Below, one piece after another: positions 1-14,200 of a stretch of DNA of 64,000 nucleotides. Under the pieces are notes generated by a model. The model saw nothing but the letters and a program-made list of their open reading frames with translations, had not been told where the DNA came from and did no database searches. Location of the stretch: contig CM067570.1 of NCBI GenBank assembly GCA_034336665.1, positions 24,943,002-25,007,001 of the forward strand. Reading direction: 5' to 3'. Source of the stretch: Luscinia megarhynchos (lineage: Eukaryota > Chordata > Aves > Passeriformes > Turdidae). Numbering within the stretch: position 1 is the stretch's first letter; each line of letters starts with the position of its first letter. A program made the position numbers and the translations under genes.

Positions 1-83
1 TAAATCAAAATTCCCTCCATGCTGATTTAAATCACAATGAATTTTTTTTTTTTTGCTTGAAATCACTTTGATTTAACTTATTC
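1..83. repeat. Possible old interspersed repeat fragment with TTTAAATC-type motifs
   Basis: The first 80 bases repeat short forms of 'GATTTAAATCA' in both orientations (about 24-33, and diverged copies at 2-8 and 57-78), separated by a 13-T run at 42-54. This looks like the edge of an old non-autonomous DNA transposon of the kind seen in reptile and bird genomes, but the family is not identified and the element is cut by the window edge. Confidence 0.25.
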
Positions 84-3000
84 CATCACTTGTTGGAAAA
101 AATCTGTCCTCTTTCATATTTTGTGTACATCACCTACATTCTTCTTTGGCATGCAGCAGTTTGTTGCTCAGCCCTAACACAGCAGTGCAGTCATGGTCCT
201 GGCCTTCCAGACACCTTCTTGGTGCTCAGACACCCTTGGTAACAGCTTGCCTCTGTTTTTCACTGTTCTCCCCTCAGTTGAGTTCATTGCAAGGCTCTAC
301 TGAAATTGTGATTTCTTCGATGTTTTATTGGCCCAATGTGGTGCTTTATGGCAGGCAGAGAGTGACAATGCTGGTGCAAACTGCAGGGAATAAACACCAT
401 TGCAGCCTTGCAGTGCTGTTTAAATTGGAGCATCTGGTTAGAAAGGGCATCTGCAGATACTCTCTCATGGAGGGGCCTGGGTGCCTAAAACTTTAATGGC
501 AGTGAAATAATTTATCAACCCTATCCAGAGTCACCCACATCTTAGTCTGTCAGTGAAACCATGTTACTGGACATATGTTACACAGCTACATGGTGAGCCT
601 GTTAACTTCTGGTGTGTAATATTATACCCAATGCTTTTAGTAGTGCCCAGGATTTTCCCTCCAATGGGTGGAAGCCAGTGAGGAGCAGGTTGATGTGAAA
701 ATACAGTGTAGTTCCAGGTGGCTGAATAAAGTCTGTATCTCCCTCATTTCTTATCCAGATTAAAATAGGAGGACATGGTTAAGAGGAAATTTGAGAACTA
801 ATTGTAAGTGGTTTTTTTAAATTTTTGACATAAGTATTTTTTTTATCATTCCCCTGGTGTAACTTCAAAACTAAGACTTGATAATTTGGTGTCTTAAACA
901 GGATTAGAACTAAGTAGGGTGCAAAAATGAATGGCCCAGCTAACTTCATCACTCTAGTCATGTGAAATATAAATAATATTCAAACAGTATATTCTCCAGT
1001 ATACTTGATTATTAACTTTCTCTTCTGTTTTAATCATCTAAAGTGGTATCAGTAATTCAGGGATATTTTTTTAATATTATTTTTATCTTGACAGCTGTGC
1101 TTTTATTGAAAATGCAAAAAAATCTTGTCTGTCTGTATCTTCCAATGTGGTGATCTCATTATAAATGAAATACATGTATGATTTTAGTTGGATTTTAAGT
1201 GCTGGCAGGTGAATTTAGTATCAGTTTGAATGGAAATACTGGTCAAGGACCTCCAAGATATGTTGCAATAAACCAGCCAAGATGAAATACAGGCAAAGAA
1301 AAAAAATCATTCTTACATGCTAAAGCCCAAGCTTGGGAACCAAGCTGATGTGCTTATTAAAAGATTAGCTTAAATCCAATTTCAAACAGTTTTAAGACTT
1401 AGCTAACTAACTTTTCTTAACTCTGGAAGATACTAAAACTGATTGCTGTAGAAACTACCCAGGCTCTAGGAAATGTCAGGGAAATTATTTTACTTCAAGG
1501 CCAGAGCCCGAATCGACAGCAGGGCAGCAGGTTTGTGATATGTACATGCAGCAGAGAGCTGGGAGTGCTCTGGGGCAGCTTTTTCTGTTCCACTTCAGTT
1601 TCAATCCCTCTGCTCAGATGTGCCATGGTACCTAATATCAGCTCAGTGCCATATGTGAAGTCTGAAGACTTTATTTCATATATGATGTCAAAATACATTT
1701 GTCCAAAAATGTGTAGAGTTCTGTGTGTACCTTCTACAGGGAGAATCTCAGGCATTGAAAGAAGAGCAGGTAGGAAAAGGGTTAGTGTACTACAGACTTT
1801 TCAAAAAATAGTGCTGTGTCTTTAAAGACTTGACTGAAAGGAGGAAAGAAATTTGTAAACAGGATCACAGTTTCAGAAATCTCTGTGGTGAATAAAAAAG
1901 GAAGGAGATTTAGTTGTAAAACATACCTCCAGCTTTCTAATAAAATAGAAATATCACTTGAAATGAACATGATGCCTCCATCCAAGCCAAATTAAGTCTA
2001 AATAATGAAAAAGTATACTTTAGAAAGTCAGAAAGGTCAAGGTTCGTGACATCAAATCATGGATTGCAGCTGGCAGGCCACCTCTATAATTTCCATGGGA
2101 ATAACTAAAGAAAATTGACCAAAGAAAATGTCTGTAACAACTGGGACATAGCTTGAAAAAAAAAAAGAAAAAAGAAAAAAAATAACACTAAAAGCCAGAT
2201 GTCTCAGAAGAATACTTTGGAAGTATAGAAGGAGACAGACAGGGATGGGGTTTGTCAATTTTCCTAATAAGTCAGTCAACTCCTCACAGCAAAAAGGCAG
2301 TTAATGCAATATGGAATAGTTTAAAAGTCAATTAATATTTTGAAACTAAACAGCCAGCCCTTTTGCAAGGAGATACTATCCTGACTAAATAAAAATACTT
2401 TCAAGTGTCACATTTACAGAAAACATGGATCTGGTATGAATTTTAGCGTATAATCAGACATAAGGACCTCCCACTCAAACTAAGAGCACCAAATTCAGCT
2501 TAAAAATATGGGAGATGGAGGAAAATATTGCATTTGAACAAAAGGGCTTGAATTCATATTATAAAATTTAATGAAGTCTTGGAGACATTGCCTCAGAAAA
2601 GAAAGCTGTATTAACTATGCCTCCAGTGAGTAAAAGAACAAAACAACTCTTAGGGAACAAAATATTAATGAAAGAAAAAAGTGTCAGTACAAAATGGTTA
2701 GGTCGAGATGAAGGATCTGTGGAAAAAAGATAAGTGAATGCAAATTAAGAAGAAGATTAAATTAAAAACCAAAAGCATATATCCCATAGAATGCATCAAC
2801 AGAGTGATGTGCTGAGTGAAACCTGGGGAATAGGATGTGTGCTCCAAAATGCAAATACATCCATTGCATTGTTAAGATGGATATTGAAATGGCTCAGGAG
2901 ACCAGCAGGCTGGGAAGCTCAGCTGGCTGCTTTGTAGGTACAGATATTTGGAATAAAAATGTTGCTGCTTATGCTGGGTTGTAATTCAGAACTCATCAAA

Positions 3001-6000
3001 AAGTGTGGGCTCTAGGCTGCAAAGGTGAGAAAGAGCATTGTAAAATAAGAACTCTGCTGCAGTTCTTGGCTTCGGCTTTCCCTTGATAAACATGTCTGGA
3101 GGTGCAGCTGAAAGATGGCTGTCAGCAAATGTGCTTTAAAAACACCTAATGAAGGAAAAATGTAGGAAGCCAACAGTATCAGGTGTAAATATGTATTATT
3201 TTTGAGGATGTTGGATCAGGAATTTTTGAGCAAGCTTCCTGTAGCTCTCATTTTTGTGTGTGAATCTCCTGTATGTTGTGTCATCGCTCAGCTGTGTTCC
3301 TGTGAGCGCACAGCAGCTTTGCAGTGGCACCCTTTGCTCAGAGGCAGATTGCAGTTAGTTCTCCCTGTTAGTTCTCAATTCCTTTGTCTCCATCCAATCT
3401 TGCTTTGCAAAGCAGACTTTGCAGGAAAAAAGAAAATTAAAAAGTACAGCCAGGAAAAAACCCACATCAGAATCACAGCCCTACAGGACAGTGTACTGTC
3501 ACAATGGCAAGTTTCAAGTTTCTAATAGCAAACCATTTAAAGAGAGTCAGTTACAGGTATTCTTATGTACATGTTTAGGAAAGAGGAAAGATTATGGTGA
3601 TGAAGTAGAAAAGTGAATCGTTTGTGGACAGTCTTAATTGCATGCTGCAAGCTGTGAAATCCTAATACCTCAAATCTAGTTCTGTGTTCTTTTACAAACA
3701 TGTAGGGGACAGAGTCGTGAGCACTCCGTGTGCCACCCACCGAGAAATGAGAAGCAGGGTGGGGGAGATGTGAGGAGTGGAGAAACACAAGGGCAGTGCG
3801 CTGAGCAGACCTGCTCAGTTGTTTGTTATCCTTGGTGAAACCCTGCCCTGTGAGGAAAGAGCTTTTATATAAACTGGTGATTAAAGGAAAGAGGTATCTA
3901 ATTTGGGATTAAGAGAATCGCTGAAGAATTTAATAGTAAAAACAGTTGCTAGAGCAGCTGTTTCAACACAGCTCAGACAATTGGCAGCCAAAGTGCTTCC
4001 ATTTCATAAGTAGGTGACATATTTAATTTCTCTGCACAGAAGTCTTGAACATATCAGGAGAAAAGGCTCAATTTCAGAGGGTTTTGTCCAAATATCTTTG
4101 CTCATATTCACCAAAGGCTTTTTTGTTGCTCTTCAAGTGAGATGCTTTAGAAAGTCATTCTTTGGATGTGTTGATCCAGCTTGAGAAGAGCCAGAAATTT
4201 ACTACTAGAAGCTAGTATGAGCCAGGTCCAGAACCACTGCAATCCGTGGATGTGTTCCTAATGATTGCTGTTTAGACTGAAATGTTGGAGGATATTCTTC
4301 CTTTTTTTTGCTGTCTGGATCAGTCTGGTAGTAATTTGACAAACTCTGATTAGGTTACTTGTTGTTTTCTGCCAGGTTCCTGCCCACCAATGTTAGCAGT
4401 TTCTCTCCAGATTTTGGAGATCCTAGTAAAACAAATTTGCTTTTTGCTGCTCTATATGTTCTTCTTCAGCCCAATCTTATCACAGATATAAGGGAAATAA
4501 AAGTAGTCCTTTAAATGAATGAGATTCAAGTTCGTTGAAGAATTGCAAGCATTCAGATCGCTGGTGGTTATGGATCAGTAACTTTGTTAAGAGCAAGAAT
4601 AGAGCTAAAATTCCTGTTGTGCCCAGTTAGAGAAGATTAATTCCTGCTTTCTTAAGAATCTTTACCCTCATCTCCACGCTTGGAAAAGATTGCATTGTTC
4701 TAGCATTTAATAGTTATGTAAATTAGCACTAATTTTGTCATTTAGCACCTGTGCAAAATTTTCTACTAGAACAGTTCTTTCAAATATGGCATAAACAAAG
4801 CATAAGATGCACAGTGATACTGTTCTTTTGTGGATGCTTATTTGGGAAAATCTGCATGAGCTGTTGAGCATCTTTAGCACGGGTAAAAATGTCATGGATA
4901 TGCCAGAAACGACGGCAGCAAAGCTTTGTAGATGTGTGGTTGGTCTTAAATAGCTCATAGGCCACTAGTCAGCCAGCTTCAGTAAGCTTTAATTTGAAAA
5001 TAAATTAAATACCATAATGCATATGCTAAAAATTTAACCACATCTTTAGGGTAATGGTAATGTCTTTGCTGTGCTCAAAATCTTTGTCTGCCAAACACAA
5101 CTTAGGCTGGGTATAGAGATATTGACACAACTCATACTTCTGCTGGCTCCTGCCTGCTATTGCTGTGGCCTCTGCTGCTTCTGTCCTCTATTCTGTGTGA
5201 GCAGATGGGATCCTGCAGCTGTTTGAATAAATATTAGTTTTAAGGAATTATGCTACTCTGATTAACCATTCAATGAGGGGGAGATGGCAGGGGAGAGAGC
5301 ACCTAAGGAATCTCTCTACTTCGGGCCTCTTGCCCAAAAGCATTCATTTAAATGTTTGAGCAGTGATGAGGTGAGGAGTTATATAAACGGGAAGCCGTTC
5401 CTCAAATCACTATCTTCTCTCTGCATAGAGTGTAATTGATAGCTTATGTGCTTGCAGCAGCTGAAAAAATAGAGCAGAACATGCAAACACGTCCACTGTA
5501 TAACATACGTGGGAAGCAAGTGGAGGAGAGTGTTAACTTTAATAGAAAGTGAATTATCTGCCATTTTTGTTCCACCCCAGATGTAATTCAGCAAGGAGAT
5601 TGGATCTGTGCACTAGATAGTCTGAGACAGTGCCTTGGAAATTGGCAGTCAGAGTTCCATCCAGAGGGCAGGAAATGTGTGAACAAAACCCAGCCCAGGT
5701 TATCAAACAAAAGCCTGAGCCAACAGGGGTCTTTGGATACTGAGTAGCTGGCACTTTTCTTCATTTAAAAAAGAAAAATAGCTCTTGTTTTACAGGTGAA
5801 GGGAGATGCTTTGAGAGCAGTCTGTTGTAGATCATGGCAAAATCTGGCAACAAAAACCAATCTCAGGATGATTTCACAGTGAAAATCCACATGACTGGCT
5901 TTTTGCTTGGACCTGGGTGCCAGTACATTGCTATATATATACCCGTGTGTCACCAGGCTTTGGACCCTCATTTAGCATTTTTGCTGTGAGTTTTGGTTCA

Positions 6001-8478
6001 ATCTGAGATGCTAGGCTTTAAATAAAAGGCATGTTTGTTTACTGAGAACTGAGTTATCTTCAGTACAGAAAGAATGTATTTTTAGAAGCATGGTGTGGCC
6101 AAAGTTTCTCCCCTTATTTTGCTTTTTTAAGGAGATAATAGTAATACCCTCTTGAACTGAACTCAACCAGCCAACACAATAGCTGGGACAAAGCATGTAG
6201 GAAAAAGGATGCTAACAGTCCTTCCTCCAAAGATGCTCAAACAGCAAACACACTTTACAACTGTACATTGGGCGATTAAAGATTTCCAGAATCAGTTAAA
6301 AGCTTTGAGGATCCCAGTAGCCGTGCTCAGAAAACCCATGTGACTTCGCTGTGCGTAGACTTCTGGTAGTCTTCTAATTAGCTTTGTAAGGGTCTCTGAA
6401 GGCATCTGGCTCTCTCACTGACTCAGGAATTAGGCTGAATTTAGGCTGCCTGAACATGCCAGTGCTGGGTTTGAGCATTTTTGAGCGTTTCTGCATGGAT
6501 CTCCGTGCCCCTCTGGAGTGGCAGGCGGGAGCAGCGTGGTGGGACGGGCTGTGCTGACTGCACCACGCTTCGTGGCAGGAAGCACAGAGCACATCGGTTT
6601 AAAGCGAAAGGGAATTTAAAAAAAATAAAAAAAGGCAAATTCAATTAGCCATTTGAAATTGAGTTGGGGTTTACAACTTGAATTTTTAGGCCCAGATCCA
6701 TCAGAGCACTTAAGCACCTGCTTTACCTTGAATACATTTTGCTTTTCAATAGCAGTTATTTGCCTCGCTATCAGAGACCTCCAGGAAACCTGGGCTTAAA
6801 TGGACGTTGTAAAGGATGAAGGAAGGATGGCAGACAGGCAGTGGTACTTGGAGAAATTTCTCTTTTTCACTCCCTAGACCTTATGTGGTTTAAATAATGC
6901 CTCCTTAATGCAATGCTTTGTGTTACATACCCTGTGAATAATGTTAAGAAAGGTTATTTAATGATAATTTGACTACTTTTTCTTTGAAAAGACTTGTTAC
7001 TAGCCTTAACCTGAAATCTCTTTAGTATTATTAAGGGGAATAACAACCTTAATGTCATTTTGGTTTGATTTCTTTGTATGAAGGGGTAGCAACTCTCCTT
7101 CTCTCTGGTCACCAAGCATCTGAAGCAAGCTCTGTTATTGAGAGACTGCTGCAGTGGTACTTGGTCTTACAGAGATTTCATCAGAAACATTTCATTTTTA
7201 ATAGACAATGGAAAATGTTCAGCTGTCCATTATTACACTTCTTTGTACACAGCTTAAAAATATGCATGGAAATTATAATTACATCTGTAATTCTGGGTCC
7301 CAGCTGAAATCACTTTAATCCCAATGTGAGGGGGAAAAAATCAATACAGAACTCTTAACCCTGGTCTTTTCCTCCTTAGATAATTCATTTTCAGTTGTAC
7401 TAGTTTATACCACAAGTTTTAGAAGTTTTTCAAGGGACTTTAGTACACAGAAATGATTTTGCATCCTCAAAATGGTATTGCTGCTTCATGCTTTTCTGAT
7501 TTAGAAACTGTAATGATGTTCTTGAGTAATGGGTTATATCTTAGCTGCTTGATATAATATGGTATTTCTCTCTTTTACTTTTTGATCATTAAAGAGAGGG
7601 GTCTTTGAAATTTTGCAAAGCTCTTTTATAGAAAATCTTATTTTACTGGCAGTAGAATTACACCTTTTTTTTTTTTTTTTAAGAGGAACCCAAGTCAGCA
7701 TTAATGATTTAACATTGAGATTTGGAAAAGACATCTTTCTCAACTCACTATAGGCTCTCTCTACTCTGTTGTGGTTTTTTTCCTATGGATTTCAAATAGT
7801 AGGTCTGTCAAGGTTAAATATTATCATATTTGGGGTTTTTTTTTATCAACATCTGCAAGTACAGGAAAGTCATCAAGTGTTTTTTGTTTCTGAAATCTTC
7901 ACCTTTCTGCAAGCTCAGTCTTAGACCAATAGTTGCTTTTGCTTGAGTTAACATCTGAGGAGGAAGGGAGGGGTTCTTTTATGCTGTAAGACCTTTGCAA
8001 ACTATTAATTGTCCACAAATTGCAGCTTCCTCTGAAACATCTGGTTCTGGTAATAGTCCCAGACTTGATGCTGCAGATTAGGACACACTCCTCTACATTG
8101 CCCCAGTTACCACGCTTATAATAATCATGGATCTAACATCCACAGAGGTGTGTTGTTCATCTTGGCAGAATGTCTTGTTTCTTCATAATTGTATGTATGT
8201 ACCATTTTCTAGATCATGGGCACTCAAAAAGTAAAACATAAATTTTTAAAAAGCAGCATTCTGGTCAGTATTTTCTCTGAATACCTGAAAGACACAACTG
8301 AAAAGGAATGTTTCCACTTGAAGTGAGGCATTTCAGCAACCTACATTTAGTACCCGAGGTACAATTTATTTGCTGTCTAAGGCTGTCAAGCCTTAACTTC
8401 CTGATTTCATTTCAGGATACAGATGTTTCATTCTCTCCCTGCCCTCTCCTCCCCTTTCAGATACCATTCTATACAAAA

Positions 8479-8539
8479 GCCTAATCCAAAGATCATTGGA
8501 ATGCTTCCATTGACATCCAGAGGCTTTGGCTGGGGCTGG
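8479..8539. repeat. Diverged copy of an ancient sauropsid interspersed repeat
   Basis: The segment begins with 'GCCTAATCCAAAG', has 'TTCCATTGACATCCAGAGG' in the middle and ends with 'GCTTTGGCTGGGGC'. I remember this layout from an abundant old repeat in turtle, crocodile and bird genomes: a 'CCTGATCCAAAG' half, an 'ATTGACTTCAATGG' core and the mirrored half. The copy is about 60 bp and diverged. The family name is not assigned. Confidence 0.45.
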
Positions 8540-10073
8540 ATGAGTCTGGAGCACAAAGTTCTTCATTGCATAGAAGTAATTCCCTCTTCTCAGTCTGGTA
8601 TCTAGGCAAAGCACAGATGTTTTTCCATCTTTACTTCCCCCTCCAAAGTGTCTTGATAGGTTTTTTATGAACTTGCCACTTCAAGTCTATCACACCACAC
8701 AATCTGAAAATACTTGGAGAGATATTATGGTAGTGACCTTTATTGTTCATTAGTGAATCAGCAGCCTAGCTTACTGTGGCTTTAAATGAGCTATATAAAT
8801 TGGTTGTTACTTTCAATGATGATTCCCTTGATTTGAACATACTAGAGCAAAGATAATTGATTGATTCATTATGTAAGAGATTGTTTCAGTGAGAGGGTGG
8901 TTTTATTTTTTTTCCCCCAGCCAAATTGAGACATGCTGTCTGGAACCTTGGCCAGGTTCTTACCAGGTTCATATCAGGAAGCACTATTACATCTCTGTTT
9001 GTCACTAATGGCACACAGCAGCCTTCCTGGGTAGAGTAGGGATGCTTCTGTGATTGCTGTTCCTTGCAATGTCCGCTGAAGCTGCTGACAGTATGTCCTG
9101 CATGTAAGACTTTGTTGCACGTCTTTGATACACGATGTGTGTGTGCTTTCAAAAGAAATAAAAGTCTGTACATCTAGTGCTGTCCAAAGCCTCTAGGAAT
9201 TCGAGCCTAGGCCTTGCTGAAGGAGGCAGAGAGGACAGCGAGGGCATCCTGTGCTGTTGTCCTGTCCACCCATCTCCATCTTGTGTCTAACGTGATGGCC
9301 TTTGACTTGCAGAAGGAAAGGAAACAATGCTTAAGGAAACAATGTCCAGCAAATTAACTAGGGAAGAACTGAGCTCAGATGTATGAAAGTCAGCAGTTGT
9401 GTTGTTTTCATCTGGGAATGGAACATATTTGTGTGTATCTATAGGCATTAAAGCTAGTACCATATATATGAGTAAAACCTCCACCTGTGCCCATAAAGCA
9501 GCTGGGAGCTGGATTGTGTCTTCCCTCAGTGGTTCAGGTCTCAAAGCAGCCTCACAGTGATGTGTTTGGAAGTGGTGCCATGTGTGCGTGTCTCATTCAA
9601 GCACAGCTGTTCTACAGGACATCTTGAGGGGGTGGTTGCAGATTCTCATCTGTGTCTCACTTCTCCAGAATCTGCTTCTGCTCCCAGGATCTGGCGTGCC
9701 AAGCCCTCCTCATCTGAGCGAGTCAACAGCCTGTCCCAGGCTGCCGCCTAAGAGAATGGCAGGGCTTTGTAAATAAAGGAAACAATTGAATGATAAGTTC
9801 ACACTTCAGCACGCTGCTTAACAACCTGATAACAGTTAATTACATACAGTATTTTTAAATGCAGCAGCGGGGAGATAACTCGTGCAGAGGTGGAGCACAG
9901 GCCCTTGGGCCTCACGACCGAAGGTTAACCTCTTCCTGCCCATGCCCCTGAAGAGACTGGTGGTTGCGGCTCCGAGTGTCACCAGTTCTGACCTTCGGCT
10001 GGCCAGCAGTGGCTCAGGGTCATGCACGTGAAGTGTCCTCAGCCGCAGTAGGGCGGGTCAGTCCCAGAAGCTG

Positions 10074-10628
10074 CGGGCGCTGCTCGGAGAGCAGCCCTGA
10101 GCCGCGGGCAGAGCGCAGGGTGCTGGGGCGGGCTGTGTCGGGCATGGCAGGCGCAGAGCGGGTCCGGGCTGTGTGCGCTCCCCGGGCGCTGCTCGGAGAG
10201 CAGCCCTGAGCCGCGGACAGAGCGCAGGGTGCTGGGGCGGGCTGTGTCGGGCATGGCAGGCGCAGAGCGGGTCCGGGCTGTGTGCGCTCCCGGGCGCTGC
10301 TCGGAGAGCAGCCCTGAGCCGCGGGCAGAGCGCAGGGTGCTGGGGCGGGCTGTGTCGGGCACGGCAGGCGCAGAGCGGGTCCGGGCTGTGTGCGCTCCCG
10401 GGCGCTGCTCGGAGAGCAGCCCTGAGCCGCGGGCAGAGCGCAGGGTGCTGGGGCGGGCTGTGTCGGGCACGGCAGGCGCAGAGCGGGTCCGGGCTGTGTG
10501 CGCTCCCGGGCGCTGCTCGGAGAGCAGCCCTGAGCCGCGGGCAGAGCGCAGGGTGCTGGGGCGGGCTGTGTGGGGCAGGCGCAGAGCGGGTCCGGGCTGT
10601 GTGCGCTGCCCGGGCGCTGCGCAGGAAC
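10074..10628. repeat. GC-rich minisatellite, 108-bp unit, about five copies
   Basis: Five near-identical copies are arranged head to tail. The marker 'TGCTCGGAGAGCAGCC' begins at 10,081, 10,190, 10,298, 10,406 and 10,514, giving spacings of 109, 108, 108 and 108. A decayed sixth unit start lies at 10,618 (spacing 104). Each intact unit contains the perfect inverted repeat GCTGCTC-GGA-GAGCAGC (10,079-10,095 in the first) and the GC box GGGGCGGGC. The array is rich in C+G and CpG and sits inside the PARD3B intron. Because 108 is divisible by three, several frames on both strands stay open through it. The predicted repetitive Ala/Arg/Pro-rich peptides have no other support and are not annotated as genes. 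Confidence 0.93.
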
Positions 10629-10722
10629 AGCGCACACAGCTGGAACGGGGCCGGCCGCGGCTCCCGCAGCTGCTCTCGCTGCCACCGCTCCTGGGCGCGC
10701 CGGGACCGGGGCTTTGACCCTC
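10629..10722. promoter_or_regulatory. CpG-rich flank of the 108-bp array (possible intronic CpG island edge)
   Basis: The unique sequence right of the array is also CpG-dense, with 'GGGGCCGGCCGCGG' near 10,646 and 'GGGCGCGCCGGG' near 10,693. Together with the array it makes about 650 bp of CpG-island-like DNA from about 10,060 to 10,720. Whether it is a promoter, a methylated orphan island or only a consequence of the tandem array cannot be told from sequence. Confidence 0.3.
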
Positions 10723-11222
10723 GCTAATGAAAGCGCGACTCCGGGACATCTGCTGGCAGAGCACCCGCAAAGTTTGTGCCTTAATGCAGGTCTAATTAAC
10801 TGATTTGCCTATCCAAATCTGGAGATTTGCACACTTCTGTAGAGGCAGCTGTAAAGTTATAACTTCAGCTGTTTATCATGCCCTGAGCCTTTAAATCTCA
10901 ATTATGAAAGGTGGTGTTTAATGGCTGGCTGGAAAATGGGTGGTTACCAGAGTGTTAATGGAGTGCGGCAAGCCAGGAAATGTATAATCTAATGCCTGTA
11001 TAGAAATGAAAGGTTCTAACAAAAGAAAATATTGGGGGGGAGGATGTACTTGCAGGCTGTTAGTGCTGTTTAGGAGAAAATCAGTACATGAGCAGTAGGG
11101 AAACAATGGGGACTGAAATACTGCCTGAAGAAAGAAATAAGAGCTGCTTGTTTTTAAGGTCCCTCTTGCCTCTCCCCAGAACAGCCATCCTTCTTCTCTG
11201 GTCTTGAGCTTTGCCTTTGTTG

Positions 11223-11244
11223 AAAAAAAAAAAAAAAAAAAAAA
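11223..11244. repeat. Poly(A) run of 22
   Basis: An uninterrupted run of 22 A. No target-site duplication or retrotransposed body is evident upstream, so I read it as a simple repeat and not as the tail of an insertion. Confidence 0.85.
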
Positions 11245-14200
11245 GAATGATATGTTGCAGTGAGTTTAACAGCATGTCTGGACCAGAAAGAAACAAAATG
11301 AAGGAAAAAATAACAAGCTACGTATTCCTTTTTTACTGAAGCATGGGTTTACTACCCACTTTGTGTCATTGGAGGCAGAATTGACAGCCATGCTTCATCA
11401 TGGCGGTGGGAGAAAGTGCTGCAAGGGATGCTTTAATTTAAATGAGAAATGCTCTGAGAGAAAAAAAAAACTAAAAGCTTGGTAATAACATTAATAACCA
11501 CTTCTTACAGGTTTTTACTAGCCCACTAAAGATCAGACAGCATGTTAAGGTCCCAGTGGCTGAATAGTAAAGACCTGGACTCAGGTTATTATTACTTAGA
11601 AAGATTCTTTTAATGATTTCTGTTATTAGTTGAAAATCATTTGAATAGGACAGCTAAATGGTCACCATGCTTTAAATTCACTTTGAATGAAAAATGAGAA
11701 CAAGGTAGAATTTGGGTTTCTGTATTTCTGAAAGCACTTCACAAAACCAGCATGGGTAGCAGTGGTGCTGTGAATGGGTAGGCAAAGGACAGAGGTTTCC
11801 CTGCTGGGGAGGAGCTCTTCTGGAGTGTGATGAGTTCCTTCTGAAAAGCAGTTTTGACTATGGCAACAGAATTTCTTTTAAATCAAATTAAAAGCTCCTA
11901 AACCACCACAGACTCCTTAATTTCTGCTCTGATAGCCTTCAAAAAAGCAGAGAGCTCCAGTAGGGGTTAAGATGAGGTAAAGGGATCCAGGTAGTATTTC
12001 TGGCTTTTGTGCAGCTGCTGCACTGAAGCCCGTGTTGGTGTCTTGCCTGTGCATCTCACTCCCTTCCCACAGATTGCCTGCTGGTGAGGGAAACAGCTGG
12101 CTGTTCTCAGGGCAGGGGCAGAGGGGTCCCCCTGCCTGTTGGGAGCTCATGCTCCTTAAGACAGTGCAAGTATTATAATAGCACAGTTCTCACTTCAGCA
12201 TCTCACTCCAGGAGTGGCAGTTCTCCTCGTGTTCAGTACTTTTTTGTACTAGTTTCAATTTGCATTTAAATGCAAAATTCAACTGAGAAGCCTAAACAGT
12301 TGCTCCTTTTGCTGGCTTAAGAGGCATATGTCCTTTAAAAAGAAGTTTTCTCCCCTCCAACGTAACTTGGTCAGCCTCTTCTCAGAAATGTGACTCGGAA
12401 GACCAAAGGCCAAGAACTCCTTTAGTCTATAGGAAGAGCTTTTGGTCCCCACTGATCTGCAAAACAAAAGACCAAAGGGACCTTAAAATCTCAGCCGGGT
12501 CTCTCCCCAATGGAGCATGGGGGTTCCTGAGCAGCAAGCATGACTGCTTAGCATTGAGAGTAGGTTACCAGTGCCCAGAGGTTAATGACTCACACGGCAT
12601 TATGTTGTGTCGAATAATGAGTAACATCTGAAATGACACATGTTGTAATGACTCGCTACTTAAAGTACCAATCTACTTAAGATCCCTTTAAGCTTGGAGA
12701 GATCACAGAGTAGCGATGTCTTGTTCAATAGGTGCTACTTTATTTTATGCCTTCTGGTAGAAGAGATGTACTATGCCTGAGAGCATATGAACAAAACAAG
12801 TGAGGAATTGAGTAGGAAGGATTATTGCACTGGCTGTTTTGAATGCTTTTTGGGCATTTATAGAGCACCAGCTAGCATATTTTGGGTTTTGTTTTTGTTG
12901 ATTCGAGAGTTTTAATCCTGGTTGTCACAGTTCGTATACTTGTAGGTTGGATTTAGGGAAGGAAAGAAAGGGGAGCTTTGCCTGCAGGATGAGATTATCA
13001 GAAACTGGTCTGAGATTTGCTGTGGAAAATAAACTAATGCTGGAGCAAAGAAGCAGCCACTGTCTTATGGTTTGGTTGCTGATGGGAGGGAGTTTAATTA
13101 AATGGCACTGTGAATTCTGATGTTAACCAATCTGTGACATAGTTTGCTCCATTAGGGATTGAGAACAGTCTATTTTGTTGCAGAAAAAATAAGCTGATCG
13201 TGCTGTCACAAATAGTCTTTCCTAATCTCACAGTAAAGTTTTAAACCTGTCAGACACTGCTTGCCTGTGTTACAGTTGTTTCTGCAGTCTGCTCCCCTGC
13301 AAGGAAAGCTAGTATGTGACTAAAGTGTACACTTGGTCTTCGATGTAAAAGCAAGTGTGACACCTAAATGTCTCCAATTGCTAAGAATGGCCCAGGGAGC
13401 AGCTGGGGCCCAACACCTCTGTGGTGTGGCCCTCTGCAAACAGTAAAGGACTTAGTTTTCCAGCTGCTTTAAGGCTGGACTTCAACTAGAGAGATATAAA
13501 CACATCTCTGCACTTACCTGCTGGGATTATGGTGCTTTAACTGCTTGTTTCTAAATATTTTAAGCTGTAATATTGGAGAGAGAGAGAAACTGTGCATGTA
13601 AAGTCTTATATTCAGGCCAGTTAGCATCACTTTAGATTTTGCAAAACTGCATGCAAGGGAAGAGAATCAGGCCTGCCTGCATTGCATCTGAAATGTATCG
13701 CTGGAATTTCAAACAAACTTTTATGGCTTGTCCTTCTCCAGAGCAAATAGGAATTCTTTAAAAAGGGAAGAGAGATTCTTCCACTCTCATACCCACCACG
13801 CACACGCACACACACCCCCCACCTTGAAATGCAGGTCATGAAATGATCATTATTTTTATGGGTCTGCAAAGCCTGTAGAAGTCAAAGCTGTGTAGTATAC
13901 ATTGCAGAGTGTTCTGCTAATCCAGTCCGACCGCAGTCGTGCCTGGCCCAGGGAAGAGGGTCTGGTAACTGGAAACCTGACACTGAAGGAATTCCAAACA
14001 CAGTCCTCAAACTAAAAACAGCTCTCTCTGCATGGCATGTGCTACATGAGAGCCAGGGATTGTATTCGTTTACGTTATCTGATTTTTCAGCCTTGTATTG
14101 TTGATAAAAGAACAGGAGAAGGAAGCACCTCCACCAGCTCAGCCCATAAATAAAGTGTGTATGGTGTGTTTGAGGTTAGTAGACATTGCTAGACATCTGC

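Noticed and set aside
10020..10803. Overlapping long ORFs on both strands (up to 243 aa)
   Set aside because: They are produced by the 108-bp tandem array, whose period is divisible by three. The products are repeats of the same GC-rich unit in different frames, with no domain and no splice context.
11223..11244. Poly(A) run as the tail of a retrotransposed insertion
   Set aside because: No target-site duplication or gene-like body is adjacent.
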